The translations under genes and the position numbers were made by a program. From Ignavibacteriales bacterium (lineage in GTDB: Bacteria > Bacteroidota > Ignavibacteria > Ignavibacteriales > Melioribacteraceae), in contig JAPLFG010000003.1 in NCBI GenBank assembly GCA_026390795.1, positions 1,426,001 to 1,490,000 of the forward strand: a stretch of DNA of 64,000 nucleotides, written 5' to 3'. The notes beneath the pieces were generated by a model. It worked only from the letters and a program-made list of their open reading frames with translations, was not told where the DNA came from and did no database searches. Below are positions 43,997 to 54,185 of the stretch, in pieces; the stretch's first letter is position 1, and every line of letters starts with the position of its first letter.

Positions 43997-46408
43997 ATGA
44001 AACTCCACACAGCATTCCTATTACTTTTGTTAACAGCGTTTAACTTTTTATCTGCTCAAAAAGAATCAGAAAATTTTAAAATATCCGGTGCCGTTGCCGA
44101 TCTCTTTACGAACAAACCGTTAGTCGGCGCTTCTGTTATTATTATTTCCAAATCATCCGGCACTCAACTCAAGGGAACTAAAGCCGACGAGAAAGGTAAC
44201 TTTGAGATAGACAAAATTCCAGAAAGCAAAGTGCGCGTAAAATTTTCAATGATCGGTTATCAAACTCAAATAATTGATTCTGTCGCCCTTGATCAGTCAT
44301 CAAGACTCGGGCTTATAAAGCTTATGCCTACCACAATTGAACTGACGGAGATAGTTGTCAAATCGGTGAAGCCGATGATTGAATTCCATGCCGACAAACA
44401 GGTAATTAATATGGACCGGCTTCCGGGCAACTCGGGCTCTCTTACAGATGCGTTAAAAAATTCAGGACTGGTGGAAGTTGATCCGGCGACAAATAAAGTA
44501 TCGGTACGTGGACAGAGTTTAAAAATTCAAATGGACGGACATGAATACCCGATGCCCGCCGAGATGCTTGGACAACTTCCGGCATCCATGATTGATCAGG
44601 TTGAAGTTATTCTCGCGCCAGGCGCCAAAGAGAGCGCAGAAGGTGGGACTTACATTCTGAATCTCATTACCAAAAAAGAAACCTTCAGTAATTTCAGCGG
44701 GATGATATCTTTAAGTCTAACTTCAAATAAAAATTCATTTGGAGGCACTTATTTTAATTATAAAGCGGATAAACTGAATGTCTTCGGTCAGGCATACGGC
44801 AGTTATTTCGGCAACAGCATTTCAAATACAAACGAAAGATATGTTTACAGCAGCCCGAGCATGTATTATCAAAACACCGCCGGGGAAGGAAAAAACAAAT
44901 ATTACGGAGGTTATTTCAAATTCGGGTTCGATTATGATTTCGACGCAAACAATTCCGCCACTTTTTTCGTCAATTATAACGGCTACAAATACAAGTCCGA
45001 AAACAACGGAAATTCGTTTGTAAATAATGATAATAATGTTTTTGAATACAGCTACAATAGATTAAACAATAATAACGGGACAAATAATGATCTTTCTTTC
45101 TATGGATTTTATAAGAAGAAATTCGAGACTAAAGGAAATGAATTAACTTTTGACGCGATGTATACAATTTACGGCAATCCTACAGACGCCAAGATGAATC
45201 TGGGATACAGCAACAAAATAAATATGCCGCAGCTGCAGAACAGCAACACAGATGTTAATGCAAGAACGTTAATATTGAAAACCGACTATGTGCTGCCAAT
45301 TGATAAAAACAAACTGGAAGCCGGATACAATTTTACATACCGCACAAGAAATAACGATTACAACGTGCTTGATTATTCGTATCGGTTTTCCGAATGGCAG
45401 GATAGTTTGCAATTGAGCAATCTCTTCCGGTATAAGGAAGCTATTAACGCTGTTTATGCTTCTTATGCTCAGAAGTTAGGCGATTTCGATGCAAAGTTCG
45501 GATTGCGAGCTGAAAACCTTTCAACTGAAGGAAATCAGATTACTCAGAATATAAATTTTAAAGAGAATTTTTTGAGCTTCTTCCCGAATCTGAATCTTTC
45601 TTATAAATTGAGCGATATGTTTCAGCTTGGGTTTAATGCTTTCAGAAGGGTGACGTATCCGCAGATTTACTATATCAATCCTTTCCGTCAGTATCAGGGA
45701 CCGAATAGCTTCTCTGCTGGAAATCCAAAAATAAAACCGAACTATGTAAATTCCTACGCGTTGAATTTGTCGCAATATATTAGTCTTTATTATACATATA
45801 CAACCGGCAACATTACTTATGCAACATCCACGGAAAACGACAGCGTTCTGATTTCAAGTTACATCAATCTTAACAATCAGGATACATATGGCTTTTCACT
45901 TACTCTCCCTTATTATAATACTCCTATGATGCCGTTTCATCTTCCAGATTTTATTAGCTCCTGGTATGTTTCTTTCAATTACCGTTATTCAAAGCAGACG
46001 GGGCAGTATTTATCCGAAGATCTCTCGCTGACAGATAAAAGCTACACCCTCAACACCTATCTAGGAATAAAACTACCGTTTGATGTAGACGCAAACATAT
46101 CTCTATACTACACACCTAAAACAACAAACCGGCGGATGATAAGAAGCGAGATGAAATACCTATCGATCTATTTAAGCAAGAACTTCATGGATCGTAAGAT
46201 TAGAATTTATCTTATCGCAAGCGATTTATTAAATGCACAAGGGGGAAGCAACGAAACTATCGGCGGCAGCTATTATACCAGAAATACATATAAAGTACTT
46301 AACAGCCGCACTATAGGTATCGGCATTTCATATTTGTTTAACGATTATAAAGAGAGGCGCGATAGAACCATAGATGATGGCAGAGACGCAGGCAACCGAG
46401 GGTTTTAA
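43997..46408 (+). CDS. TonB-dependent receptor-like outer membrane protein (CarboxypepD_reg plus OMP_b-brl_3 barrel)
   Basis: An 803-residue outer-membrane protein. A signal peptide (LLLLLTAFNFLSAQ) is followed by a CarboxypepD_reg-like sandwich (about 30-105: SGAVADLFTNKPLVGASVII, GNFEIDKIPESKVRVKFSMI), a plug domain (about 120-225: DALKNSGLVEVDPATNKVSV, MDGHEYPMPAEMLGQL) and a long barrel full of Asn, Tyr and aromatic strands (LNVFGQAYGSYFGNS, YYGGYFKFGFDYDF). No TonB box could be set apart with certainty. The layout fits the SusC-like/OMP_b-brl_3 family, which imports large ligands or is involved in surface transport. A GGGGGA ribosome site precedes the start. Ligand unknown. Confidence 0.9.
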   Translation: MKLHTAFLLLLLTAFNFLSAQKESENFKISGAVADLFTNKPLVGASVIIISKSSGTQLKGTKADEKGNFEIDKIPESKVRVKFSMIGYQTQIIDSVALDQSSRLGLIKLMPTTIELTEIVVKSVKPMIEFHADKQVINMDRLPGNSGSLTDALKNSGLVEVDPATNKVSVRGQSLKIQMDGHEYPMPAEMLGQLPASMIDQVEVILAPGAKESAEGGTYILNLITKKETFSNFSGMISLSLTSNKNSFGGTYFNYKADKLNVFGQAYGSYFGNSISNTNERYVYSSPSMYYQNTAGEGKNKYYGGYFKFGFDYDFDANNSATFFVNYNGYKYKSENNGNSFVNNDNNVFEYSYNRLNNNNGTNNDLSFYGFYKKKFETKGNELTFDAMYTIYGNPTDAKMNLGYSNKINMPQLQNSNTDVNARTLILKTDYVLPIDKNKLEAGYNFTYRTRNNDYNVLDYSYRFSEWQDSLQLSNLFRYKEAINAVYASYAQKLGDFDAKFGLRAENLSTEGNQITQNINFKENFLSFFPNLNLSYKLSDMFQLGFNAFRRVTYPQIYYINPFRQYQGPNSFSAGNPKIKPNYVNSYALNLSQYISLYYTYTTGNITYATSTENDSVLISSYINLNNQDTYGFSLTLPYYNTPMMPFHLPDFISSWYVSFNYRYSKQTGQYLSEDLSLTDKSYTLNTYLGIKLPFDVDANISLYYTPKTTNRRMIRSEMKYLSIYLSKNFMDRKIRIYLIASDLLNAQGGSNETIGGSYYTRNTYKVLNSRTIGIGISYLFNDYKERRDRTIDDGRDAGNRGF

Positions 46409-46542
46409 TATCGAAAAAACTTACACAAGTTACACGGGAAAAAGCTTACAAAACAATTTGTAATTCTTTTTCCCGTTCTTCTTAATTTTGCACTTCAATT
46501 TTAACAATCATTGTTCATTCTTAAAAAGGTATCGAGATACAA

Positions 46543-46905
46543 ATGATAAATTACATTGTAAATCTTCCGGTAATCGTCCGTACATCTTTTCTTCTTATTC
46601 TTTCCAACATGTTCATGACGTTCGCCTGGTACGGGCACTTAAAAAATTTGTCGGACAAGAAATGGTATATAGCGGCATTTATCAGTTGGGGCATTGCGCT
46701 ATTCGAATATCTTCTTCAAGTTCCGGCAAATAGAATCGGCTATTCGGAATTAAATCTCTCCCAGTTAAAAATAATACAAGAAGTAATCACACTTTCTATA
46801 TTTGTTCCTTTCGCCATGATCTACATGCGCCAGCCGTTCAAGATGGATTATATCTGGGCAGGCTTATGTTTAATAGGCGCAGTTTATTTCATTTTCCGGT
46901 CATAA
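46543..46905 (+). CDS. DUF486 (DMT superfamily) membrane protein
   Basis: A 120-residue membrane protein with four helices: VRTSFLLILSNMFMTFAWY, KWYIAAFISWGIALFEYLLQ, VITLSIFVPFAMIYM and YIWAGLCLIGAVYFIF. The words VPANRIGY and QLKIIQEVITL match the DUF486 family, related to drug/metabolite transporters but with half the usual number of helices. Such short proteins may act as dimers. Substrate unknown. It is followed 72 bp later by the serine hydrolase gene. Confidence 0.9.
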   Translation: MINYIVNLPVIVRTSFLLILSNMFMTFAWYGHLKNLSDKKWYIAAFISWGIALFEYLLQVPANRIGYSELNLSQLKIIQEVITLSIFVPFAMIYMRQPFKMDYIWAGLCLIGAVYFIFRS

Positions 46906-46977
46906 ATAAATTTGCTAAGTGTAACTTTGTTGGTAAATGCGGCATCTAAACGAGCAACAATCATTAAAGGAAAGTAT

Positions 46978-48708
46978 ATGAAAAAATTTGGGATAATGAT
47001 ATTAATAGTTTTCTCCGTTTTCTCTCAATCATTACTTTATAGTCAAACCAAAGCCGAAAAAATTGATCAGCTCATCTCAAAGTATAATGAGTACCGTTAT
47101 TTCAACGGCAGCGCTCTAGTTGCGGATAATTTTGATGTTGTTCTCAAAAAAGGTTACGGCTTCGCAAATATGGAGTGGAATATTCCGAACGCGCCGGATA
47201 CGAAGCACCGGCTTGGCTCAATAACAAAGCAGTTTACATCCATGCTTATTATGCAGCTTGTTGAAAAAGGTAAAATCAAACTTGATGGAAAGCTGACAGA
47301 TTATTTACCTTACTACCGCAAGGACACGGGTGACAAAGTAACTATTGAAATGCTGCTGACGCATACATCTGGAATTCCAAACTATACCGGCGAACCGGAT
47401 TTTTTCAAGAAGGTCAGCCGGAATTTTTATACTCCCGAAGATTTTGTAAAAGAACATTGCAGCGGCGATCTTGAATTTGAACCTGGCAAAAGTTTTGAAT
47501 ACGACAACTCTGGATACTTTATTCTCGGCGCCATCATCGAAAAGATCACTGGAAAGAGTTATGAAGAAGTTCTTAAAGAAAATATTTTTGAGCCGCTTGG
47601 AATGACGAACTCGGGCTATGATTTATCTGAACCGATATTGTTGAAACGCGCCTCCGGTTATGAAAAAACATTAACAGGATACAGGAATACTTCATTTATT
47701 GATATGTCTTTGCCGTATGCGGCGGGTTCGCTTTATTCGACGGTTGAAAATCTTTTTATATGGGATAAAGCGCTTCAAACGGAAAAACTTCTTCCCAAGA
47801 AATTTATGGACGAGATATTCAAGCCGAGAGTTGACGCCTTCGGAGGAAAGTATGCGTTTGGATGGAGACTTACAAAGAAGAAAATCGGTGATGCCGAATT
47901 TGATGTAATTACACACGGCGGCGGCATCAACGGATTCAATACAATTAATTATTTCATACCGAAGAATGGACAGTTCGTAATTCTGTTCAGCAACGCAGGC
48001 GGTGCACCGTTAGATGAGATGACAAATAAAATAATTGATATACTAAATGGACAAGAAGTAAAGATGCCGGCTCAATCGCTTGCAGAGAATCTGGCATCTG
48101 CAATTAAAGAAGAGGGACTTAAAACTGCGCTTGAGCAATTCAAAAAAATGAAAGAGGAAAAAGATCTTTTCGTTCTGAACGAAAGAGAAATGAACCAGCT
48201 CGGTTATTCTTTAATGGGTGAAAACAAACTCGACGAAGCTTTGGCTGTTTTCAAATTGAATATGGAAGAGTTTTCGAAATCCTCAAATGTATACGATAGT
48301 TACGGAGAAGCGTTGCTTAAAAAAGGGAATAAAGAAGAAGCCATTGTTAATTACAAAAAATCGCTGGAATTAAATCCGAGAAACAACGATGCGGTTAAAA
48401 TGTTGAAGGAGCTGGGCGTTAGTGTGGAGGAGCCGAAAGAAGTAAAAGTCACTGCGGAAATATTAAAACAATACATAGGTAAATACCAGCTTGCGCCTAG
48501 TTTTATGATGACCGTATCGGTTGAAGGCGAACAGATTTTTGTGCAGGCAACGGGTCAAGGAAAAGCGGAGATATTCCCATTGGCAGATGACAAGTTTTAT
48601 CCGAAAGTCGTTGATGCCCAGATAAAATTTGTAAAAGAGAATGGAATAGTTACTCAACTGATTCTATTCCAGAATGGGAAAGAGATGCCCGCCAAAAAAA
48701 TAGAATAG
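46978..48708 (+). CDS. serine hydrolase, beta-lactamase (class C/penicillin-binding) family with TPR tail
   Basis: A 576-residue exported serine hydrolase. The ATG at 46978 is chosen because AAAGGAAAG lies just upstream and the signal peptide (MILIVFSVFSQSLLYSQ) starts there; a frame to 46912 has no support. The beta-lactamase-type domain carries the SxxK site SITK (Ser81, Lys84), the YxN-like EYDNSGY and the HGG box THGGGINGF. After residue 380 come a TPR-like part (AIVNYKKSLELNPRNNDAVK) and a small beta domain (EILKQYIGKYQLAPSFM, like DUF3471). It is likely an esterase or D-amino peptidase, not a resistance enzyme. A terminator follows. Confidence 0.9.
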   Translation: MKKFGIMILIVFSVFSQSLLYSQTKAEKIDQLISKYNEYRYFNGSALVADNFDVVLKKGYGFANMEWNIPNAPDTKHRLGSITKQFTSMLIMQLVEKGKIKLDGKLTDYLPYYRKDTGDKVTIEMLLTHTSGIPNYTGEPDFFKKVSRNFYTPEDFVKEHCSGDLEFEPGKSFEYDNSGYFILGAIIEKITGKSYEEVLKENIFEPLGMTNSGYDLSEPILLKRASGYEKTLTGYRNTSFIDMSLPYAAGSLYSTVENLFIWDKALQTEKLLPKKFMDEIFKPRVDAFGGKYAFGWRLTKKKIGDAEFDVITHGGGINGFNTINYFIPKNGQFVILFSNAGGAPLDEMTNKIIDILNGQEVKMPAQSLAENLASAIKEEGLKTALEQFKKMKEEKDLFVLNEREMNQLGYSLMGENKLDEALAVFKLNMEEFSKSSNVYDSYGEALLKKGNKEEAIVNYKKSLELNPRNNDAVKMLKELGVSVEEPKEVKVTAEILKQYIGKYQLAPSFMMTVSVEGEQIFVQATGQGKAEIFPLADDKFYPKVVDAQIKFVKENGIVTQLILFQNGKEMPAKKIE

Positions 48709-48733
48709 TATTTACTCGTATTTAGAATAAGAG

Positions 48734-48760
48734 CCCGATTTTACACAAATCGGGTTTTTT
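48734..48760 (+). terminator. Rho-independent terminator before the arg operon
   Basis: An 8-bp stem (CCCGATTT with AAATCGGG), 5-base loop and six-T tail. It ends the serine hydrolase transcript and isolates it from the arginine operon. Confidence 0.9.
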
Positions 48761-48776
48761 ATTATTCTTTTTGTAT

Positions 48777-48810
48777 TTGCATAATTATGCATAATCTTGT
48801 ATAATTATGC
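48777..48810 (+). promoter_or_regulatory. argR-argG-argH promoter with two ARG boxes
   Basis: A palindrome GCATAATTATGC (48779-48790) and a second copy GTATAATTATGC (48799-48810) stand 20 bases apart, centre to centre, the spacing expected of paired ArgR operator boxes. The -35 hexamer TTGCAT (48777-48782) overlaps the first and the -10 TATAAT (48800-48805) the second, with a 17-base spacer. ArgR bound here would block RNA polymerase: this predicts arginine-dependent autoregulation. Confidence 0.8.
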
Positions 48811-48832
48811 CCCAATTTTATGGAGATGTTCC

Positions 48833-49294
48833 ATGAGCAAAAAAATAGAATACATTCACAAACGTCATGCATTGATTAAAAGCCTTATTTCATCGCAAGA
48901 AATATTTAACCAGACACAGCTTGTTAAAGCGATGAAGCAAAAGGGAATTAAGTCAACACAGGCAACGCTTTCGCGTGATTTGACCGAACTCGGTGTTGTG
49001 CGCATCCCGACTGAGAATGGATTGATTTACAGATTAAGCGCTACCGGTGATGAAACTGCTTTAAAATATCGCGTAGCGGAAGAAATTATCTCTGTAGTTG
49101 GAAATGAAACTGTGGTTGTTATAAAAACTTATCCCGGTCGCGCGCAAGGCGTAGCTGTTTTTATTGATAAACAAAATAATCTTGATGCACTTGGTACAAT
49201 AGGCGGGGACGATACAATTATTGTAATTCCCAAATCAGTTAAAAAAATCAAAAAAACAATTGAACAGATAAAAATAATTTTAGGAATAAAATAA
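48833..49294 (+). CDS. argR: arginine repressor ArgR
   Basis: A 153-residue arginine-sensing regulator. The N-terminal winged helix has [19 protein letters not shown] and [19 protein letters not shown], the ArgR recognition helix; the C-terminal oligomerisation domain has [18 protein letters not shown] and [16 protein letters not shown], with the Asp-Asp pair of the arginine-binding site. The ATG at 48833 has TGGAGA seven bases upstream; a longer frame from 48797 would start inside the ARG box. Its stop codon overlaps the argG start by one base (TAATG). Confidence 0.97.
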   Translation: MSKKIEYIHKRHALIKSLISSQEIFNQTQLVKAMKQKGIKSTQATLSRDLTELGVVRIPTENGLIYRLSATGDETALKYRVAEEIISVVGNETVVVIKTYPGRAQGVAVFIDKQNNLDALGTIGGDDTIIVIPKSVKKIKKTIEQIKIILGIK

Positions 49295-50541
49295 TGGCTC
49301 AAAATAAAATTGTAGTTGCTTATTCGGGAGGATTAGATACATCGGTAATGGTTAAATGGCTCAAAGATAATTATGATGCCGAGATTATTACTTTTACAGG
49401 AAATCTGGGACAGACAAAAGAACTTGTTGGTCTTGAAGAAAAAGCGTTAAACTCCGGCGCTTCAAAAGTGTATATAAAAGATTTGACCAAAGAGTTTTTG
49501 GAAGAATATGCATTCCCCGCTCTTAAAGCAGGAGCAATGTATGAAGAAGCTTATCCGATGGCTTGTTCTTTAGGTAGACCGTTACTTGCTAAAACTCTTG
49601 TTGAGATTGCAAGGAAAGAAGGGGCGAATATGGTGGCTCACGGCTGTACAGGAAAAGGAAATGATCAAGTTCGTTTTGAAGTTTCTGTTGGCGCTTTGGC
49701 TCCTGATCTCAAAAATTTAGCACCGTTAAGAACGTGGGAATTTAAAAGCCGTGACGAAGAAATTGATTACGCAAAGGCAAACAATATTCCCGTTACGGTT
49801 ACAAAAGATAATCCTTATTCGATAGATGATAATATCTGGGGAACGGCAATTGAATGCGGCGTTCTCGAGGATCCGATGGTAGAACCACCGGCAGATGCTT
49901 ACTTACATACAGTTGCGCCGGAGAATGCGCCGGATAAATTTGAGCAAGTAACAATCGAATTTGAAAAAGGAATTCCAGTCGCAGTAAATGGAAATGAAAT
50001 GGATAGTGTTACACTTGTAACATTGTTAAATGAAATCGGCGGTCGGAACGCGGTTGGAAGAATTGATCTTATTGAAAACAGATTGGTCGGAATTAAATCC
50101 AGAGAGGTTTACGAAACTCCAGGTGCAACAATTTTACATTTTGCCCACAAAGAGTTAGAAAGGCTAACGCTTGAAAAATCAGTTGCGCACTATAAAACAT
50201 TGGTCGCTCAAGAGTATTCCAACTTAATCTATAACGGCTTATGGTTTTCTCCTCTTCGAGAAGCTCTTCAGGCATTTGTAGATAAAACACAAGAGCGTGT
50301 TTCCGGAATTGTAAAGATTAAACTGTACAAAGGAACTGTCCGGGTCGTTGGAAGATCATCGGCTTATTCTCTTTATGATCCGGCACTTGCAACTTATACA
50401 GCAGAAGACCAATTTGACCATACGGCTTCCGAAGGTTTTATAAAAATTTACGGATTACCGCTCAAAACATATAACCGGGTTGAACAGAAAGTAAAAGCAG
50501 AAACTAAAAAATTGCGAATTGCGAATGGCACTTTGGGATAG
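49294..50541 (+). CDS. argG: argininosuccinate synthase
   Basis: Joins citrulline and aspartate with ATP, the seventh step of arginine synthesis. The 415-residue protein has the N-type ATP pyrophosphatase loop [17 protein letters not shown], the citrulline/aspartate contacts [16 protein letters not shown] and the later YSIDDNIWG and [14 protein letters not shown]. Its start overlaps the argR stop by one base and its end overlaps argH by 17 bases, so the three are translationally coupled. Confidence 0.98.
   Translation: MAQNKIVVAYSGGLDTSVMVKWLKDNYDAEIITFTGNLGQTKELVGLEEKALNSGASKVYIKDLTKEFLEEYAFPALKAGAMYEEAYPMACSLGRPLLAKTLVEIARKEGANMVAHGCTGKGNDQVRFEVSVGALAPDLKNLAPLRTWEFKSRDEEIDYAKANNIPVTVTKDNPYSIDDNIWGTAIECGVLEDPMVEPPADAYLHTVAPENAPDKFEQVTIEFEKGIPVAVNGNEMDSVTLVTLLNEIGGRNAVGRIDLIENRLVGIKSREVYETPGATILHFAHKELERLTLEKSVAHYKTLVAQEYSNLIYNGLWFSPLREALQAFVDKTQERVSGIVKIKLYKGTVRVVGRSSAYSLYDPALATYTAEDQFDHTASEGFIKIYGLPLKTYNRVEQKVKAETKKLRIANGTLG
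50510..50530. repeat. ATTGCGAATTGCGAAT repeat at the argG/argH overlap
   Basis: The overlap of argG and argH is made of the words AATTGCGAATTGCGAATGG, one and a half units of the same word family seen at 12961-12994. It encodes KKLRIANG at the end of ArgG and contains the argH start codon. A repeat expansion may have created the overlap; this is inference. Confidence 0.45.
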
Positions 50542-51901
50542 CAGGTTCAAGAAGTCTTTAGCTGATGTTGCATTGAAATTTTCCTCCTCGATAGATGTTG
50601 ACGGAAAATTTTTCAATGAAGATATTGACGGAAGCAAAGCTCACGTTCAAATGCTGATGAAAACGAAAATTGTTTCATCCGCCGATGGTAAAGCTATATT
50701 AAAAGAGCTTGAAGAGATACGAAAAGAAATTTCATCCGGGAAAATTAAATTTTCGTGGCGGGATGAGGATATTCATTCTTTAATTGAGGGGCAACTGGTA
50801 AAGAAGATCGGCGAGCGCGGCAAGCGGCTGCACACTGCGCGTTCGCGGAACGATCAGGTTGCTCTTGACGAACGGTTATACATGTGTAAAGAAATTGTGC
50901 AGCTAGTAAGGTTAACTCGCACTCTTCAAAAAACTTTATTGAAGAAAGCTCAGATACACAAGGATACAATCATTTCAGGCTACACGCACTTGCAGCGTGC
51001 GCAGCCGCTTTTGTTTGGGCATCATCTGCTTGCATATATTTCAATGCTAAACCGTGACGTAGAAAGATTGAACGATTGTTCTAAACGCGCAAACATGGCG
51101 CCTTTAGGCGCCGCCGCGCTCGCCGGTACTTCACTGCCAATCGACAGAAATTACTCCTCCAAACTTTTAGGAATGGATGGAGTGATTATAAATTCGCTTG
51201 ACGCCGTCAGCGACCGCGATGTGATGATAGAACTCATAAGCACATCCTCTATTATAATGATGCATCTTAGCAGATTGAGCGAAGAGCTTGTACTTTGGAG
51301 TTCACAAGAATTTTCTTTCGCGCAATTTGACGATTCGTTTTCTACCGGAAGCAGCTTGATGCCGCAGAAGAAAAATCCAGATATAGCCGAACTTATTCGC
51401 GGAAAAGTTGGACGAGTTTACGGATCTCTTTTTGGTCTTCTCACAATTATGAAAGCGTTACCGCTCGCTTACAACCGCGATATGCAGGAAGACAAAGTTC
51501 ATCTGCTTCAAGCATTAGACACAACAAAAGATTGTCTGCAATTAACTTCCGAACTATTGAAAAAAACTAATTTCAGAAAAGACAGATTTGAAAAAGAACT
51601 TGACAGTGATTTGATCCTTTCAACCGATCTTGTTGATTATCTGGTTCGTAAGAATGTACCGTTTAGAAAAGCTCACAACATTGTTGGTGGTGTTGTTGCC
51701 GTTTGTGTTGATCAATGCAAAAAATTGAATGAGCTGACTCTCCTTGAATACAAACGGATCTCTCCGAAGTTTGAAAATGATATTTATAAATTACTTACAG
51801 CACGCTCAAGCATCCGAAATAAAAAATCTCAAGGCGGCACTTCGCCAAAAGAAGTTGAAAAACAGATTAGATTCTGGCAAAAAGTTTTAAAAAACGCCTA
51901 A
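50525..51901 (+). CDS. argH: argininosuccinate lyase
   Basis: Splits argininosuccinate to arginine and fumarate, the last step of the pathway. The 458-residue protein opens [19 protein letters not shown], like the MxLWGGRF start of the family, and has the signature [19 protein letters not shown] with the catalytic Ser, and [16 protein letters not shown]. The ATG at 50525 is chosen over the TTG at 50519 because family members start at this point. It starts 17 bases inside argG. No other arginine genes (argB, C, D, F, J) are in the window. Confidence 0.98.
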   Translation: MALWDSRFKKSLADVALKFSSSIDVDGKFFNEDIDGSKAHVQMLMKTKIVSSADGKAILKELEEIRKEISSGKIKFSWRDEDIHSLIEGQLVKKIGERGKRLHTARSRNDQVALDERLYMCKEIVQLVRLTRTLQKTLLKKAQIHKDTIISGYTHLQRAQPLLFGHHLLAYISMLNRDVERLNDCSKRANMAPLGAAALAGTSLPIDRNYSSKLLGMDGVIINSLDAVSDRDVMIELISTSSIIMMHLSRLSEELVLWSSQEFSFAQFDDSFSTGSSLMPQKKNPDIAELIRGKVGRVYGSLFGLLTIMKALPLAYNRDMQEDKVHLLQALDTTKDCLQLTSELLKKTNFRKDRFEKELDSDLILSTDLVDYLVRKNVPFRKAHNIVGGVVAVCVDQCKKLNELTLLEYKRISPKFENDIYKLLTARSSIRNKKSQGGTSPKEVEKQIRFWQKVLKNA

Positions 51902-52002
51902 TTATTACTATTCAATCAATATTTTTTTAATTTTCTCACCAACAATCTCCGATTCATCTCGTCTAAATATTGCCAATATTTTAAATATCTAAAGGAATAG
52001 TC

Positions 52003-54045
52003 ATGTCTAAAAGAACAATTTCAATTTTTGCAATCATCATTTTTTCTGTCTTTACTTTTACAGCAATCGCACAGGATTCATCAACAAAAAAAGTTGGTTT
52101 TGATTTAAATAATCTTGACCGCTCTGTTTCACCGGTACAAAATTTTTATAAATATGCAATCGGGGGCTGGTTAAAAAACAATCCGATTCCGGATGATCAA
52201 ACTCGATGGGGTGCATTCTCAATTCTTGCCGAAGAGAACAATAAGCAGCTTAGAAAAATTATTGATCAGGTTTCGACAAACAGGAACTGGCCTAAAGGTT
52301 CCGCAGAACAAAAGATCGGGGATTTTTATGCAACCGGAATGGATTCTGCAAGAATTGAAAGAGATGGTTACAAACCAATTCTGCCGGATCTAAAAGCAAT
52401 TGATGCGCTTCAGAATAAAAAAGATTTAATAAAACATTTAGCAGAGATGCATCTAAGCGGCACAGGCGCTCTCTTTAATTTTTTCGTGAGAGATGATGCA
52501 AAGAAAAGCAGCGTAATGGCACCGTACCTTTATCAAGGCGGACTCGGCTTGCCGGATGTTGAATACTATACAAAAGATGATAACCGCTCGAAAGAGATTC
52601 GCGATAAGTATCTTCAGCATGTTGCCAACATGTTCAAATTGACTAATGTTGACGCTGAAGCGGCCTCTAATTATGCTCAAACAATTCTGAATGTTGAGAC
52701 ACAGCTTGCTAAAGCATCTAACACCCGGGTGGAAAATAGAGATCCGGAAAAAAATTATAACAAGATGACAATAAACAATCTGAAACAAATTGCAGGCGGT
52801 TTTGATTGGGATTCGTATTTCCAGAATATGGGAGTAGAAGGAATCAACCTGATTGTAGTTGCTCAGCCAAAATTTATAACTGCAATGTCGAATATGATTG
52901 ATCAAGTTTCTCTGAAAGATTGGAAAATTTATTTGAAATGGAATGTTATCAGGGATGCTGCAGGCGCACTAAGTTCCCCGTTTGTTAATGAACGGTTTGA
53001 TTTTACACAGAGATATTTAGCCGGCGCAAAAGCAATGCAGCCTAGATGGAAAAGAATTATTGGTGCGGTCAATGGTACTATGGGTGAGTTGCTAGGGCAA
53101 ATTTATGTGAAAGAATATTTTCCTCCGGAAGCAAAAGCCCGGGCACAAAAAATTGTTAGTAGTCTACTTGTCGCAATGGGTGAAAGTATAAAAGGATTGG
53201 AGTGGATGAGTGATGCAACGAAACAACAAGCATTGTTCAAATTAAGTAAGTTCGGAGTGAAAATAGGTTATCCCGATAAATGGAAAGATTACAGTGCATT
53301 AGATATCGAACGAGATTCTTACGTGAAAAATTTAGAAAGAGCAAGTAAATGGGCGCGGCAAGTAAATCTTGCTAAAATAGGTAAACCTGTAGAAAAAGCT
53401 GAATGGGGAATGACTCCTCAAACAGTTAATGCTTCTTACAATCCAACAAGAAATGACATTACTTTTCCGGCAGCAATTCTTCAACCGCCGTTCTTCAATC
53501 AATATGCCGACGATGCAATTAATTACGGCGCAATGGGCGCAGTTATTGGTCATGAAATTTCTCATGGATTCGATGATCAAGGAAGAAAATATGATGCAGA
53601 TGGTAATATTAAAGATTGGTGGACAAAAGAGGATGCCGATAAATTCAAAGTACGCGCACAGAAATTGGTTAATGAATACAACAATTTCGTTGTCGTTGAT
53701 ACATTCAAAGTAAATGGCTCTCTTACATTAGGAGAGAACATTGGAGATCTAGGCGGATTAACAATCTCCTTTGAAGCGTTCAAGAATACCGACCAATACA
53801 AGAAGGGAGAAATGATTGACGGGTTTACTCCGGCTCAAAGATTTTTCTTTGGATGGGCTCAGGTTTGGGCAACTAACACACGTCCGGAAACAATGAAATT
53901 ATTGGTTAAGACGGATGTTCACTCTCCAAGCGAACAAAGAGTTATCGGTCCCCTACAGAATTTACCAGAATTTTTTAAGGCATTTGATGTTAAACCCGGC
54001 GACCCGATGAGAAGTCCGGATGATAAGATTGTAAAGATCTGGTAA
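52003..54045 (+). CDS. M13 family zinc metallopeptidase (neprilysin/PepO-like)
   Basis: A 680-residue exported metallopeptidase that cuts small peptides. Signal peptide: IIIFSVFTFTAIAQ. The C-terminal catalytic part has the zinc site VIGHEISHGFDDQGR (His517, Glu518, His521), the third ligand in GENIGDLGG (Glu578, Asp582), and NASYNPTRNDITFPAAILQ, the M13 substrate-binding motif. The N-terminal domain LDRSVSPVQNFYKYAIGGW is typical. No cofactor gene is near. Likely a periplasmic peptide-degrading enzyme. It is a single-gene unit with a strong terminator. Confidence 0.97.
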   Translation: MSKRTISIFAIIIFSVFTFTAIAQDSSTKKVGFDLNNLDRSVSPVQNFYKYAIGGWLKNNPIPDDQTRWGAFSILAEENNKQLRKIIDQVSTNRNWPKGSAEQKIGDFYATGMDSARIERDGYKPILPDLKAIDALQNKKDLIKHLAEMHLSGTGALFNFFVRDDAKKSSVMAPYLYQGGLGLPDVEYYTKDDNRSKEIRDKYLQHVANMFKLTNVDAEAASNYAQTILNVETQLAKASNTRVENRDPEKNYNKMTINNLKQIAGGFDWDSYFQNMGVEGINLIVVAQPKFITAMSNMIDQVSLKDWKIYLKWNVIRDAAGALSSPFVNERFDFTQRYLAGAKAMQPRWKRIIGAVNGTMGELLGQIYVKEYFPPEAKARAQKIVSSLLVAMGESIKGLEWMSDATKQQALFKLSKFGVKIGYPDKWKDYSALDIERDSYVKNLERASKWARQVNLAKIGKPVEKAEWGMTPQTVNASYNPTRNDITFPAAILQPPFFNQYADDAINYGAMGAVIGHEISHGFDDQGRKYDADGNIKDWWTKEDADKFKVRAQKLVNEYNNFVVVDTFKVNGSLTLGENIGDLGGLTISFEAFKNTDQYKKGEMIDGFTPAQRFFFGWAQVWATNTRPETMKLLVKTDVHSPSEQRVIGPLQNLPEFFKAFDVKPGDPMRSPDDKIVKIW

Positions 54046-54055
54046 TTATTTTTTT

Positions 54056-54087
54056 ACGGAGCGGTTTTATCCGCTCCGTTTTTTTTA
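54056..54087 (+). terminator. Rho-independent terminator after the M13 gene
   Basis: A 9-bp stem (ACGGAGCGG with CCGCTCCGT), six-base loop and eight-T tail, 11 bases after the stop codon. A textbook terminator. Confidence 0.93.
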
Positions 54088-54185
54088 ATGATTCCTTAGC
54101 AAAAATCGAAGCATTAATAAAACATTGATGTTCTACAATCCTTAATGGTATTGACTTAAGCTTAATAAGCAACTGGAAAACGATT

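Noticed and set aside
46488-46733. An 81-residue frame overlapping the DUF486 gene
   Set aside because: It is out of frame with a clear four-helix family protein and has no ribosome site or recognisable content.
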